Positions 7,916-16,744 of a DNA stretch of 64,000 bases are shown one piece after another. This DNA is from JBEKOF01 sp049513975 (GTDB lineage: Bacteria; Verrucomicrobiota; Verrucomicrobiia; Limisphaerales; Palsa-1400), in NCBI GenBank assembly GCA_049513975.1, contig JBEKVM010000007.1:1-64000 (forward strand), read 5' to 3'. Both the position numbers and the translations under genes were made by a program. The notes below the pieces were generated by a model. It was not told the origin of the DNA, made no database searches, and worked only from the letters and a program-made list of their open reading frames with translations. The first letter of the stretch is position 1. Every line of letters begins with the position of its first letter.

Positions 7916-9802
7916 TCACCAATTCGGCGGGAGACGGCCTCTGTCGCGCGGCGTGCGCCTGAGCACGGAGACGATGCTGTTGCGTTCATCGGTCCATTGG
8001 AGGACGCGGCCCGAAGGGGGCGGAAGGCCGGCCCGCAGGATGGCCCATTCGATGATGCCATCTTTGTCATACTCGCAACCCAGGCCCAGGCCGCGGGCCA
8101 ATCCTTGGGCCACCGGCCAAAGTGCCACATGCCCGTTGGTGATATGGACGGCCAGAAGGCCGCCCTCCTTCAGGTGGCTGCGGTAGATGGCGCCGGCCTC
8201 GCGCGTCAACAAGTGGGCAGGGATGGCGTCGCCGGTGAATGCGTCAAGTACAATAATGTCGAACTCCCCCCCGGCCTGCTTTTGCAGGGATTTTCGCCCG
8301 TCGCCAATGACGACGCCGCAACGGCCCCGCCGCAGATAAGTGAACCAGGCGCGGGCCAGTTTTTCCGCCTGGGCGTCTATTTCGTAGTAAGTGATGGAAT
8401 CCTGCGGCCGCAGCCAGCGGTTGATGGTGCCGGCGCCCAGCCCGACCACCCCGATGTCGAGCGCGGCATGGGTCCGTTTCATTTCCTCCAGCCATTTGCC
8501 GAAGCCGGTTTCCGGCCCGTAGTAGGTGGTGGCCGCCTGGGGATTGGCGCGGTCTTCTTCGGCGTGGATGGTAGTATTGTTGATGAGTTGGTAACGTTGC
8601 GTGTGCGGTTCTTTGGTGACGCGCCAGCAACCGTAGAGGGTGCGGGCGCGGGCGACTTCCTTGGCGCGCCCGGAGGATTCCGCCGCCACGGTGGCGCCAA
8701 AGGCCACCACCGCCGCCGTGCTCAGGATGGGCCGGATGATTCGCCCGCTCCAACGGAAACCGGCGATGGACAACGTCCCCACGGTCAAAATGGGAAATTC
8801 CACCGGCCCGTCGGTGATATGCGGAATGACCAGCACCATCAGCGCGCTGCCCATGGCCCCGCCCGCCGCCGCCGCCGTGTAAAAGCCGTGCGTGTTTTCG
8901 TCGCGCGTCTCGGCCAGCCAGACGTGGCAGGCCAGCATGGTCGCGCCCCCGGCGATCAAGAGCAAAACCAGCAGCGAGGCGCTGCGCTTTTCGACGACGA
9001 GATGGGAAACGATCAAGGCCAATAGTCCGACCGTGGCGAACGGGCCGCAGGAAGCCCGCCGATTCCCTGAAAAGGCCCAGACGTAAGTGGCGAGGAACAA
9101 GGCCAGCGGCAAGGCCCAGGTCAGCGGGCCGGCGCTGGCTTCGAAGCTGAGGAGATTGGTGGTGGCCAGGAGGGTGGCGCTGCTCAGGCCGGGAAGAACC
9201 CACCATTGCCAGCGGGTGCGGCCCAGGCCGGCGCGGCCCGGCGGGGAAACGGCGGGAGCGGCCGCGCGGTCGCGCAGGGCCAGGAGGCAGAGGAGCGAAC
9301 CGCCGGCCGCCCAGGCCCAGTTTTGCACCGTAAGATCAGTGAACGGTTCCACGAGGAATGGATAAGCCAGGAGTCCCGCCAAGGCGCCCGCGTTGGACCA
9401 GGCGTAAATGGTGAAGTCGCGGCGATCGGCCTGTTGTTGGTGCAATAACGGGGTGGCGCAGAAAAGGCCCAGGGCCAATCCGGCGAAGGGGAGCAGCGCG
9501 GCCAGCGGTTGCAATTCCAGCGGCAGCCATTCCTGCGCAGGCAACGGCGGCGCGAGGGTAAGGAAACCGCTCAAGCCCAGCGCGGCCAGGATTGGATTTC
9601 TTATTCTCGCGTCCATCTGGCCGAGCCGCCGGCATCCAAAGTAAGCGCCCAGGACGGCCAATTGAAAAAAAAGAACGGTGCAGCACCAAACCGAGGCGGC
9701 CCCGCCAAATTGCGGCAGCAGCCTTTTGCCCGCCATCAATTCGCCTTGAAAAGCCAGACAGGCGGCGGCGGCGGCGATGAGTTTTGGATGGTTCAGCTTC
9801 AT
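7916..9802 (-). CDS. Fused membrane transporter-like / spermidine synthase-like protein
   Basis: A 628-residue protein with about ten predicted transmembrane helices in the first 370 residues, then a cytosolic domain with a spermidine-synthase (methyltransferase) fold. The soluble part shows the nucleotide-binding loop DIGVVGLGAGTINRW, the acidic end of the next strand (YYEIDAQ) and the domain-core motif DIIVLDAFTGDAIPAHLLT. The family is widespread in bacteria as 'fused MFS/spermidine synthase', but aminopropyl transfer has rarely been shown, so its substrate is open. No speD or other polyamine gene sits nearby. Start ATG at 9802; AGGATC lies upstream as a weak ribosome-binding site. Confidence 0.85.
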   Translation of the reverse strand: MKLNHPKLIAAAAACLAFQGELMAGKRLLPQFGGAASVWCCTVLFFQLAVLGAYFGCRRLGQMDARIRNPILAALGLSGFLTLAPPLPAQEWLPLELQPLAALLPFAGLALGLFCATPLLHQQQADRRDFTIYAWSNAGALAGLLAYPFLVEPFTDLTVQNWAWAAGGSLLCLLALRDRAAAPAVSPPGRAGLGRTRWQWWVLPGLSSATLLATTNLLSFEASAGPLTWALPLALFLATYVWAFSGNRRASCGPFATVGLLALIVSHLVVEKRSASLLVLLLIAGGATMLACHVWLAETRDENTHGFYTAAAAGGAMGSALMVLVIPHITDGPVEFPILTVGTLSIAGFRWSGRIIRPILSTAAVVAFGATVAAESSGRAKEVARARTLYGCWRVTKEPHTQRYQLINNTTIHAEEDRANPQAATTYYGPETGFGKWLEEMKRTHAALDIGVVGLGAGTINRWLRPQDSITYYEIDAQAEKLARAWFTYLRRGRCGVVIGDGRKSLQKQAGGEFDIIVLDAFTGDAIPAHLLTREAGAIYRSHLKEGGLLAVHITNGHVALWPVAQGLARGLGLGCEYDKDGIIEWAILRAGLPPPSGRVLQWTDERNSIVSVLRRTPRDRGRLPPNW

Positions 9803-9956
9803 GCGAAACCCGATCCTGCAGTTTCCACGGCTCCCGCCTGTTTGTCGAACATGGAGTGGGGCGCGCCAATGGCGGTTGCGCGAATGTCTCGACTCCGCGC
9901 CGCCGATGGGATAAGTTGAGTCAACGCGTGCGCCATATTTTTAAGAAAGGCCGTCC

Positions 9957-10244
9957 ATGAAAAAATTGCTGCTTCAACTCATGCTTCTCGCCGGATTGAT
10001 GGGGTGGGGCGCGACGGGTTGCTCGAACCAGGAGATTGACACCGCCAAACTGCAAAACGCTTTTCAATCGGCCACGCCGGAGGTGCGGGCTTATCTGGAT
10101 CAAGGCGTGGCCGCGATCAAGACCGGCAAGTTCACCGAGGCATTGCCGGCGTTGCAGCGTGCGGCTTACGCCGCGAAAATGAGCGAGGAGCAGCGGCTCA
10201 TCCTGAACGACGCGATCAGGAAAGTGAAGGCCAAGGCCAAATGA
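9957..10244 (+). CDS. Small lipoprotein, function unknown
   Basis: A 95-residue protein with a lipoprotein signal: lysine pair, hydrophobic core and GATGC with the acylated cysteine near residue 22. The mature part (about 73 residues) is predicted helical and reads like a single TPR-type hairpin (YLDQGVAAIKTGKFTEALPALQRAAYAAK). AAGAAAGG lies 6 bases before the ATG. It probably sits on the periplasmic face of a membrane and binds a partner protein. I do not recognise a named family. Confidence 0.7.
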   Translation: MKKLLLQLMLLAGLMGWGATGCSNQEIDTAKLQNAFQSATPEVRAYLDQGVAAIKTGKFTEALPALQRAAYAAKMSEEQRLILNDAIRKVKAKAK

Positions 10245-10332
10245 AGGCGGGTGGCGCAAACGGGCTGTTGTTTTCATTGGCGGGTTGGCATTAAGTCTGC
10301 TATATTGCTGTAAAGGAGATTCCATAAACATC

Positions 10333-10992
10333 GTGAAATTAAAACGACCGGGCTTCACCCTCATCGAACTGTTGGTGGTCATCACCATCATCTCGATTCT
10401 GGCGAGCATGTTGCTGCCCGCCTTGGGCAAGGCGAAGGAAAAAGCCATCACGATTTATTGCGCCAATAATCTTCATCAAATGGGCCTGGCCATGATGATG
10501 TACGGGGATGATTACAACGACCGCCTGCCTTTATCCGCGACGCCCATCAAGACGCCGGGCCTGGGCGGGTGGTTCAACATCCCAACGCCGTGGACGGTGG
10601 CGCTGCAAAGCGATTACCAGAACACCAATGTCCTGCGCTGCCCGGCGTTTAGCTCCAAATACCGCCAGTCGGGCTTCAATTACTTCATGGGTTCGCGCGG
10701 CTTTACTTTTCTCGAAGGCCTGCCCTCCAGCGTCATTTTGCGCAGCATCAACACGCCCTCCACCTACATTCTGTGCGGGGACTGCAATTATCCCTCCGAC
10801 CCGGTCAACGCCGACCTGAACAATAACGACGTGGACACGCTGTTCGATCCCGGCCATTCCCCGTCGCCCGTCCACAACAACCGCGTCAACATACTTTTCG
10901 CCGACGGGCATGTCCAAACCGGCAAGAAATTCGACCCCGGCACGATGACCTTCTCGGCCAACAGCACGGGGATTTCTTACGACGGCGACTGA
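10333..10992 (+). CDS. Type II secretion-like pseudopilin with H-X9-DG motif
   Basis: A prepilin-like protein of about 219 residues. The N-terminus has the processing site GFTLIELLVV, cleaved after G by a prepilin peptidase with F becoming the methylated first residue, followed by a long hydrophobic helix. The C-terminal part contains HNNRVNILFADGH, the H-X9-DG motif that marks a pseudopilin family expanded in Verrucomicrobia, Planctomycetes and Lentisphaerae. I chose the GTG at 10333, which leaves a short basic leader (KLKRP). AAAGGAG at 10312-10318 is somewhat distant. The 3' end overlaps the convergent dus gene by 16 bases. The partner secretion machine is not nearby. Confidence 0.85.
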   Translation: MKLKRPGFTLIELLVVITIISILASMLLPALGKAKEKAITIYCANNLHQMGLAMMMYGDDYNDRLPLSATPIKTPGLGGWFNIPTPWTVALQSDYQNTNVLRCPAFSSKYRQSGFNYFMGSRGFTFLEGLPSSVILRSINTPSTYILCGDCNYPSDPVNADLNNNDVDTLFDPGHSPSPVHNNRVNILFADGHVQTGKKFDPGTMTFSANSTGISYDGD

Positions 10993-12023
10993 GCCCAGGC
11001 CGTTTCCACCTCATCCGCCGCCGCCGGTTCCAGGCGCATGGGGCGGTCGTGGTCGAGGAAGGCGGCGCAGACCCGGAAGAAATCGGCCCGGGTGGTGACC
11101 CGCCGGATGTCATGCAAAAATGGTTCCGGCGGCTCCATTCCCCCGCCGATAAAGTTCATGAATTTTTTCAGGCGCTGCACCCGGGCCGATTCCCGCGCCT
11201 CCGGCGAGGTCTGGGCTTCCCAAAGTTCGACGACGTAGGCCAGCACTTCCCGGCCGGTGGGCAGGGTGGGTGTTTGGCCGCGCTCCTGCTGGCGGATCTG
11301 GCGGAAAAGCCAGGGATTGCGAATGACGCCGCGCCCGATCATGAGGCCGCGCGCCCCGGTTTGGGCCAGGACCGCCAGAGCCTGCTCCGGGCCGTGGACG
11401 TTGCCGTTGGCCAGCACCGGGCAGGCCAGTTGGCCGGCGGCCCGGGCAATGAGATCGTAACGCACGCCGGGACGATACATCTGCTTGACAGTCCGGCCAT
11501 GCACGGTGAGGAGGTCCACGCCATGTTTGGCGAAGAGTCCGAGCAATTCGTCAAAACCATCCGCCGAATCGAATCCGATCCGCGTTTTCACGGTGAAGGG
11601 AATGGCGACCGCCTCGCGCAGGGCGCCGAGGATGGCGTCTATCTTGGCGGGATCGCGCAGCAGGCCGCCGCCGGCGCATTTGCGATAAACGACAGGGGCG
11701 GGGCAGCCCAGGTTCAGATCAATCGCGGCGACGGGAAATTGCTGCAAGGCGCGGGCGTTGCGCACCAGGGCGGGGATGTCGTTGCCGATCATCTGGGCGA
11801 TGACCGGTCGTCCCGTGGGATTTTGCGTGATGGAATCCAATATATATCTCTCCGGCTTGGAATCGGCGTGGACGCGGAAGTATTCCGTCCAATAGAGATC
11901 GGCCCCGCCGTGCCGGGCCATGACGCGCCAGAAGGCCAGATCGGTCACGTCCTGCATCGGGGCCAGGGCCAGGAGCAGGCCGCGGCCGCGGAGCAGGGCC
12001 TGGAAACTTTCAGGGGGAGTCAT
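10977..12023 (-). CDS. dus: tRNA-dihydrouridine synthase
   Basis: Flavin enzyme that reduces specific uridines of tRNA to dihydrouridine. The 348-residue protein opens its TIM barrel with LALAPMQDVTD, carries the signature IDLNLGCPAP and the catalytic cysteine C116 in KCAGGG, and has the FMN-phosphate-binding run ARGLMIGRGVIRNPW. Length and motifs fit the DusB-like bacterial group, but the subtype cannot be assigned safely. The last 16 bases overlap the end of the convergent pseudopilin gene. About 240 bases upstream hold only a possible 64-codon frame that I do not support. Confidence 0.92.
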   Translation of the reverse strand: MTPPESFQALLRGRGLLLALAPMQDVTDLAFWRVMARHGGADLYWTEYFRVHADSKPERYILDSITQNPTGRPVIAQMIGNDIPALVRNARALQQFPVAAIDLNLGCPAPVVYRKCAGGGLLRDPAKIDAILGALREAVAIPFTVKTRIGFDSADGFDELLGLFAKHGVDLLTVHGRTVKQMYRPGVRYDLIARAAGQLACPVLANGNVHGPEQALAVLAQTGARGLMIGRGVIRNPWLFRQIRQQERGQTPTLPTGREVLAYVVELWEAQTSPEARESARVQRLKKFMNFIGGGMEPPEPFLHDIRRVTTRADFFRVCAAFLDHDRPMRLEPAAADEVETAWAQSPS

Positions 12024-12263
12024 GATGGAATACTCTCAACCGTTTGGTTGAATTGCTCACTGAAGGCTTGTGCGGACACACCTCAAATGAACCATGACCG
12101 CATGAGTTTGACAAGCGACCCTCGCGAGTGGGCGGGAATCTGGGCCGGCGTCGCTCCCAACCACGCCTTCGTGGGAACCCCACCCGGCACGCGCCATGAT
12201 TCTTGTTTGCCTGCGGGAAACGTCACTTTTCCAGGACTGACCCCTCGGGCTTTCACTCCGGGG

Positions 12264-14543
12264 CTATTTGGTTTCACGGAGCGGGCGGGCGGACTGGTAG
12301 AGTTTGATTTCCTCTTGCAGGGCAGCGGCCAGTTGGTCGTTCTTTTGTGCTTGCGCCTGGTTCAGGGCCTTGCGGGCGGTGGCGGCCGCATCGTCATAAC
12401 GCCCGGCCTCCGCATACGCCGCGGCCAGTGTGCGCAGAATTATGGGATTGCCGCCTCCAGTCAACTGATTGGCCTGGCCGGCCAGGGCGACGGCTTTGGC
12501 GCCGTCGCGCAAGGAGGCATCGGAGGCGGTGGCCAGCAACCAGGCCAGCCGGTTCTGGACTTTGAGCAGGCCGGGTTGGAGGGTCAGAGCCTGCTGCCAG
12601 CAAGCAATGGCCTCGTTGGTTTGCCCTTTCTGGAACAAAGCCAGTCCCAGGTTGGCTTGAGCATCGGCAAAACGGGGCTGGATGGACAAGGTCTTGCGAT
12701 AGCAGGCAATGGCTTGTTCCCAATTCCCGCTGTCCAGCAGGTCGTTGCCGAGGTTATACCATCTTTGCGCCGGGTCCGGACTCATGGGGGCCGCTTTTTG
12801 GAGGCAGGCCATGGCCGCGTCCAAATCCCCTTTGAGGAGAAGGACTTTGCCAAGGTTATTGTTGACATCGGCATTGCCGGGGGCGATGAGCAAGGCCCGG
12901 CGGTATTGGGCGACCGCTTCCTCCAGGCGCCCCTGCTGGAAAAAGGCATTGCCCAGATTGTTAATTATGTTGACAGCATTGGGACTGATTTTCAAGGCTT
13001 TGCGGTATTGGGCGATGGCTTCATCCAGGTTGCCGAGGCGGGCCAGTGCCACGCCGAGGTTGTTGCCGGCATCGGCAAAGCCGGGGTTGATTTCCAGGGC
13101 TTGTCGGAATTGGCTGACGGCTTCCCCGGCCTCTCCCATCCGGGTCAGCGCGCTGCCCAGGTCGTAATGAGCTTCGGCATCGGCGGGGTTGATGGCCAGG
13201 GCTTGCCGGAATTGGAGAATGGCCTCCCCGGCCTCTCCCCGGACGGCCAGCACATTGCCGAGATTGTCGCGGGCCATCCAGCAGCCTGGGTTTCTGGCCA
13301 GAGTCGTGCGCCAGAGGGTTTCACTGCCGGCATACTGCCCGCATTGGAGCCAGGTCAACGCGCCGAGGATCATCACCAACCCCGCGCAACACAATGGTTT
13401 GAAAAGAGGGTTTTGCCTTGGCACCCAGGCCAATCCGCGCTCCATTCCCGCCGCCGCCAGCGCCAGCGGACCGAGGCTGGCCAGATATTGAAAATGGTCG
13501 GCGACAAACGAATAACGAAATGGATAGAGATCAAAAAACCCCAGCGCGGGAAAAAGGGTTCCGGCAAAAAAGAGCAGCGCCACCAGAGGGCCGGCGCCCA
13601 GCCTCCGCCGCATCAACCACAACCCCGCCGCGAGGAGCAGCGCCGCGCCGGGAAACAGAAACTGCCACCAGACCGCCCCGCTCACTTCCCAGCGGGGATA
13701 AATAAAAATCAGCGGATGCGGCCACGCCAGTTTTCCGAGGTAAAACCAGATGTCCCGCCCGGCGATAAGACAGCGATCCAGGATGGAAAGGGGTGCGATC
13801 GCCTGGGCCGTTCCCATGACAATGGTTCGCTCGATCCACGCGGTGAACAATCCCAGGCCAATGCCCGCCACGAAAAACGGCCCCAGCGGCAGGACATCCT
13901 CCTTCCACCGCAACTTTTTCCGCTTCCACCAAAACACCAGCAGCAGGGCCGCCGGCAAGGTGGCAATCACCGACTTGGCCAGCAATCCCGCCCCGAACAA
14001 GCCGAGCGATCCCAGGTAAAACGCCCCCTTCCTCTCCCGGTCAAACCGCAGATAAGCCAGCGCGCTGCCGACATAGCACAGGCCCGACAGGGTGTTTTTC
14101 AGTTCCGACATCCAAGCCACCGACTCGGCCTGCACCGGATGCAGCGCCCAGAGCGCCGCGCCCAGCCACGCCCCCGGCACCTCCAGCCGGCGCAAGACCT
14201 TGACCAGCAGCAGGGCGGAGGCCAGATGCAGGATGATGTTGACAAGGTGGTAGCCCGGCGTGGCATAAGCCCAGAGCTTCTGTTCCAGCCAAAAAACGCT
14301 GCAAACCAGCGGGTAATACTGCGGCGTGGTCCCGGGTTGGAACCAGATTCTTTCCAGGCCTTTCCAGGACTGCAAGGCCGGCGCGGTGAGATGGGCGTCA
14401 TCGTCCCAAATAGGCTGCCCGTTCCACGCGGGCTGATAGGCCAGCAGAACCGCGACCAACAGCCCCAGCGCCAAAAGCCAGTCACGCCCGCCAAACATGG
14501 GATTCCCGTCCCTGGCGTTCGTGATGTTCGTTGGGGCTTTCAT
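12264..14543 (-). CDS. Membrane protein with GT-C-like N-terminus and TPR repeats (TMTC-like)
   Basis: A 759-residue protein in two halves. The N-terminal half has about ten hydrophobic helices and, just after the first, an acidic loop (IWDDDAHLTAP) like the catalytic loop of GT-C polyprenyl-linked glycosyltransferases. The C-terminal half holds at least eight TPR units, each of the type NNLGVALARLGNLDEAIAQYRKAL. This layout matches the TMTC-like class proposed to transfer sugars to proteins or to build surface glycans; the activity here is inferred. I placed the start at the ATG at 14543, since the longer frame runs back towards the methyltransferase gene without family character. A second candidate start lies at 14498. 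Confidence 0.75.
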   Translation of the reverse strand: MKAPTNITNARDGNPMFGGRDWLLALGLLVAVLLAYQPAWNGQPIWDDDAHLTAPALQSWKGLERIWFQPGTTPQYYPLVCSVFWLEQKLWAYATPGYHLVNIILHLASALLLVKVLRRLEVPGAWLGAALWALHPVQAESVAWMSELKNTLSGLCYVGSALAYLRFDRERKGAFYLGSLGLFGAGLLAKSVIATLPAALLLVFWWKRKKLRWKEDVLPLGPFFVAGIGLGLFTAWIERTIVMGTAQAIAPLSILDRCLIAGRDIWFYLGKLAWPHPLIFIYPRWEVSGAVWWQFLFPGAALLLAAGLWLMRRRLGAGPLVALLFFAGTLFPALGFFDLYPFRYSFVADHFQYLASLGPLALAAAGMERGLAWVPRQNPLFKPLCCAGLVMILGALTWLQCGQYAGSETLWRTTLARNPGCWMARDNLGNVLAVRGEAGEAILQFRQALAINPADAEAHYDLGSALTRMGEAGEAVSQFRQALEINPGFADAGNNLGVALARLGNLDEAIAQYRKALKISPNAVNIINNLGNAFFQQGRLEEAVAQYRRALLIAPGNADVNNNLGKVLLLKGDLDAAMACLQKAAPMSPDPAQRWYNLGNDLLDSGNWEQAIACYRKTLSIQPRFADAQANLGLALFQKGQTNEAIACWQQALTLQPGLLKVQNRLAWLLATASDASLRDGAKAVALAGQANQLTGGGNPIILRTLAAAYAEAGRYDDAAATARKALNQAQAQKNDQLAAALQEEIKLYQSARPLRETK

Positions 14544-14631
14544 TGCAGCATGAAAGAGGTCGCTCCGTGGCGAACGAATCAGCGCATCAGTCCTGAGAAA
14601 TTGGCCTTCATTGAGAAAGGGGTGGAATTTT

Positions 14632-15201
14632 TTAGAGGATAAACGGGATGATGGCCTTGACCCGGGCACGGTAGGGAGGATAAGCGTCGGGAAAGTGCCG
14701 CAGCATCAGAGATTCTTCCTGGGTGAGTTTGATCCACAGGCCGGCGCACGCGATAAGAAATCCCAGCCAGCAGCGCAGTTCTCCCCCCGCCATGGCGGTG
14801 CCCAAACACATCAAGAGCAGGCCGGTATAGATGGGATGCCGCGCATAGCGGTAAGGCCCGGTTTGAATGAGTTCGTGTCCTTGCTTGAAGGTGACGTCGC
14901 TGCTCCAATTGCCGGCGAGGACGCGGCGCGACCAGATCGCCACCAACAACCCAAGCACGCAAAGGACGGCGCCAGAAGCCCGCGCCGGCTCCGTCTGAGG
15001 TGTCAGCTCCAGGTTGAGCGGCCAGGGCAGGGCACGGCAGCAAAGCAGAATGTAACCCAGACCGAGCGGGCCGCGATGGGCGAAGTTGGACAAACGGCTT
15101 TGCTTTTCCGCCGTGGGCTTGAGCCGCCGCGCGCTAACGATCCAATAAACGACGAAGAGTATCCAGCACAAGATGATCGTTTTGTCCGATGCAGTGATCA
15201 T
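14632..15201 (-). CDS. Isoprenylcysteine carboxyl methyltransferase family membrane protein
   Basis: A 189-residue integral membrane protein with about five helices and the conserved ICMT/PEMT C-terminal motif: GPYRYARHPIYTGLLL, then the EESLMLRHFPDAYPPYRARV tail that binds S-adenosylmethionine. In bacteria such proteins are often generic 'methyltransferase family protein' entries, and the methyl acceptor is unknown. The ATG at 15201 overlaps the folK stop as ATGA, so the two genes are translationally coupled. The frame continues upstream inside folK, but that part is a shadow. Confidence 0.85.
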   Translation of the reverse strand: MITASDKTIILCWILFVVYWIVSARRLKPTAEKQSRLSNFAHRGPLGLGYILLCCRALPWPLNLELTPQTEPARASGAVLCVLGLLVAIWSRRVLAGNWSSDVTFKQGHELIQTGPYRYARHPIYTGLLLMCLGTAMAGGELRCWLGFLIACAGLWIKLTQEESLMLRHFPDAYPPYRARVKAIIPFIL

Positions 15202-15743
15202 AATGAATCCACTCTCACCAGACATGCCGGAAACGTCCCGGCCAGTTCCCGCAATAACTCCGCCACGGTTTTGTCCTGGCCGGGGAGAATGTAATCGGGC
15301 GCGATTTCGCAGAGCGGCTGCAACACGAAGCGGCGCAGGTGGGCGCGCGGATGAGGCAGGACCAACTCGGGCGCGGCCACGATTTGCCGGCCAAAGGCGA
15401 TCAAATCCAGATCCATCACGCGGGGTTCGTTGCGGATCCTTTTGGGAGCGCGTCCGATTTCCTTTTCCAGGGACTGCAACCTGGCCAGCAAGGAACGCGG
15501 GGTTTCGGCGGGGCGCGGCGCCAGGCCGGCCACGGCGTTGATGAACCGGGGCGAGCCGGGCGGGCAGTCCACCGGGGTGGTTTTCCAAAGCGAGGAGCGG
15601 AGCAGGGGCAGGTCGGAGAGGGATTGCAAGAGGGCGAAGGCGCGGAGGATGTTTTGGCGCGAGTCGCCCAGATTGGAGCCGAGGGCCACGAAGGCCAGGG
15701 CGGATTGCCGGTTGCGGATTGCGGATTGCGGGGGAATGGCCAT
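15198..15743 (-). CDS. folK: 2-amino-4-hydroxy-6-hydroxymethyldihydropteridine pyrophosphokinase
   Basis: Transfers pyrophosphate from ATP to 6-hydroxymethyl-dihydropterin in folate synthesis. The 181 residues include VALGSNLGD near the N-terminus, RFINAVAGL, and the family signature EPRVMDLDLIAFG with its metal-binding aspartates, then LPHPRAHLRRFVLQPL. The first 15 residues (from MAIPPQSAIRNRQSA) come from a GCGGATT tandem repeat, so the ancestral start may have been nearer VALGSN. The stop overlaps the next gene as ATGA. No other folate gene is adjacent. Confidence 0.92.
   Translation of the reverse strand: MAIPPQSAIRNRQSALAFVALGSNLGDSRQNILRAFALLQSLSDLPLLRSSLWKTTPVDCPPGSPRFINAVAGLAPRPAETPRSLLARLQSLEKEIGRAPKRIRNEPRVMDLDLIAFGRQIVAAPELVLPHPRAHLRRFVLQPLCEIAPDYILPGQDKTVAELLRELAGTFPACLVRVDSL
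15701..15732. repeat. GCGGATT-type short tandem repeat at the folK start
   Basis: Heptamer-like units GGATTGC/GCGGATT run through the first codons of folK. Related AATCCGC units occur at 60689-60730 and inside fliK near 42791-42815. Here the repeat is translated and appears to have lengthened the N-terminus of the protein. Confidence 0.65.
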
Positions 15744-15808
15744 CGGGAATGGCTGTTAGTGCAGTGTTTCAATGAAACTTTTACAGCAATCCCTTGCCCG
15801 GCCTGCGG

Positions 15809-15853
15809 CCACCCTCTCCCCGCAAAACGGGGAGAGGGCAGGGCGAGGGGTGC
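15809..15853. repeat. Palindromic CTCTCCCC/GGGGAGAG intergenic repeat
   Basis: CCCTCTCCCC, a short A-rich loop and GGGGAGAGGG form a hairpin, followed by AGGGCGAGGGGTGCG. The same layout lies at the heart of the miniature element at 57464-57579. The stretch 15744-15979, between dapB and folK, otherwise shows no gene. A 10-bp direct repeat GTTAGTGCAG (15755-15764 and 15979-15988) brackets it, and the second copy overlaps the end of dapB. Confidence 0.6.
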
Positions 15854-15979
15854 GTTGTAAAGTCATTTCTGTAACAGTACATTAGTACTGCGATTCTGAA
15901 TTGCGCCGGGTGGTTGATGCGGGCCGCGCGAGGCGCGGGCCGCGGCACGCGGTGCGCGTGCGCCCTCCGACAAATGCCG

Positions 15980-16744
15980 TTAGTGCAGCGAAATCTCATG
16001 GTCGCTATGCTGGCGCAGGCCCAGCACGTCCTGCATGTCGTAGAGGCCGGGTTTCTTTCCCGCGACCCATTGCGCGGCGCGCAAGGCGCCGACGGCAAAG
16101 GTCTCGCGGCTGGAGGCTTTGTGGGTCAATTCCAGCCGTTCCCCCGCCGCGGCGAAAACGACCGTGTGATCGCCCACCACATCGCCGCCGCGCAGGGAGT
16201 GCAGGCCGATTTCGGCGCGGGTGCGCTCGCCGACCAATCCCTCCCGGCCATGGCGGAGCAGGCCGGCCAACTGCTGGCGGCGCGCTTCGGCGACGATCCG
16301 GGCCAGCGTTTTGGCCGTGCCGCTGGGGGCGTCCTTTTTCAAGCGATGATGCATTTCGATGATTTCCACATCGAATTCCGGCCCCAGCAGTTCGGCCGCC
16401 TTGCGTGTCAACCAAAATAAAGCGTTGACGCCGGTGGAGAAATTCGAACTCCACACCAGCGGGATTTGCGAGGAGAGTTGCCGCAGCTCCTTTTGTTCCG
16501 CGTCGGTGTGGCCGGTGGCGCCGATGACCATGGGTTTTTTGTGTTCGGCGCAGATTCTGGCCAGCGGAACCGTGCTTTCGTGGAAGGTAAAATCAATCAC
16601 CACGTCGCCGCCCGCGATAAAATCGCGCAGGTCCTGCCCCAGATCGAACTGGCCGGCGATGGCGAGGCCGGGCATGGCTTCGGCGCAGCGCAGCAGGGCC
16701 TGCCCCATGCGGCCCTTGGCGCCGGCAATGATGAGGCGCGTCAT
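15980..16744 (-). CDS. dapB: 4-hydroxy-tetrahydrodipicolinate reductase
   Basis: NAD(P)H-dependent reductase of the diaminopimelate/lysine pathway, needed for peptidoglycan cross-links. The 254 residues match the family. The dinucleotide-binding loop GAKGRMG is at 8-14, and the catalytic and substrate-binding motif MHHRLKKDAPSGT at 131-143. The start overlaps the dapA stop by 4 bases, giving a two-gene dapA-dapB operon that supplies two consecutive steps. The stop codon lies inside a 10-bp repeat also found 224 bases downstream. Confidence 0.95.
   Translation of the reverse strand: MTRLIIAGAKGRMGQALLRCAEAMPGLAIAGQFDLGQDLRDFIAGGDVVIDFTFHESTVPLARICAEHKKPMVIGATGHTDAEQKELRQLSSQIPLVWSSNFSTGVNALFWLTRKAAELLGPEFDVEIIEMHHRLKKDAPSGTAKTLARIVAEARRQQLAGLLRHGREGLVGERTRAEIGLHSLRGGDVVGDHTVVFAAAGERLELTHKASSRETFAVGALRAAQWVAGKKPGLYDMQDVLGLRQHSDHEISLH

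Noticed and set aside
12083..12277. 64-codon frame on the minus strand in the dus-TPR gap
   Set aside because: It overlaps the end of the TPR gene, has no ribosome-binding site and no recognised domain; left as unannotated intergenic sequence.
11049..14642. Very long open frame on the plus strand opposite dus and the TPR gene
   Set aside because: It lies antisense to two recognisable genes in G+C-rich sequence, where stop codons are rare; the translation shows no family motif.
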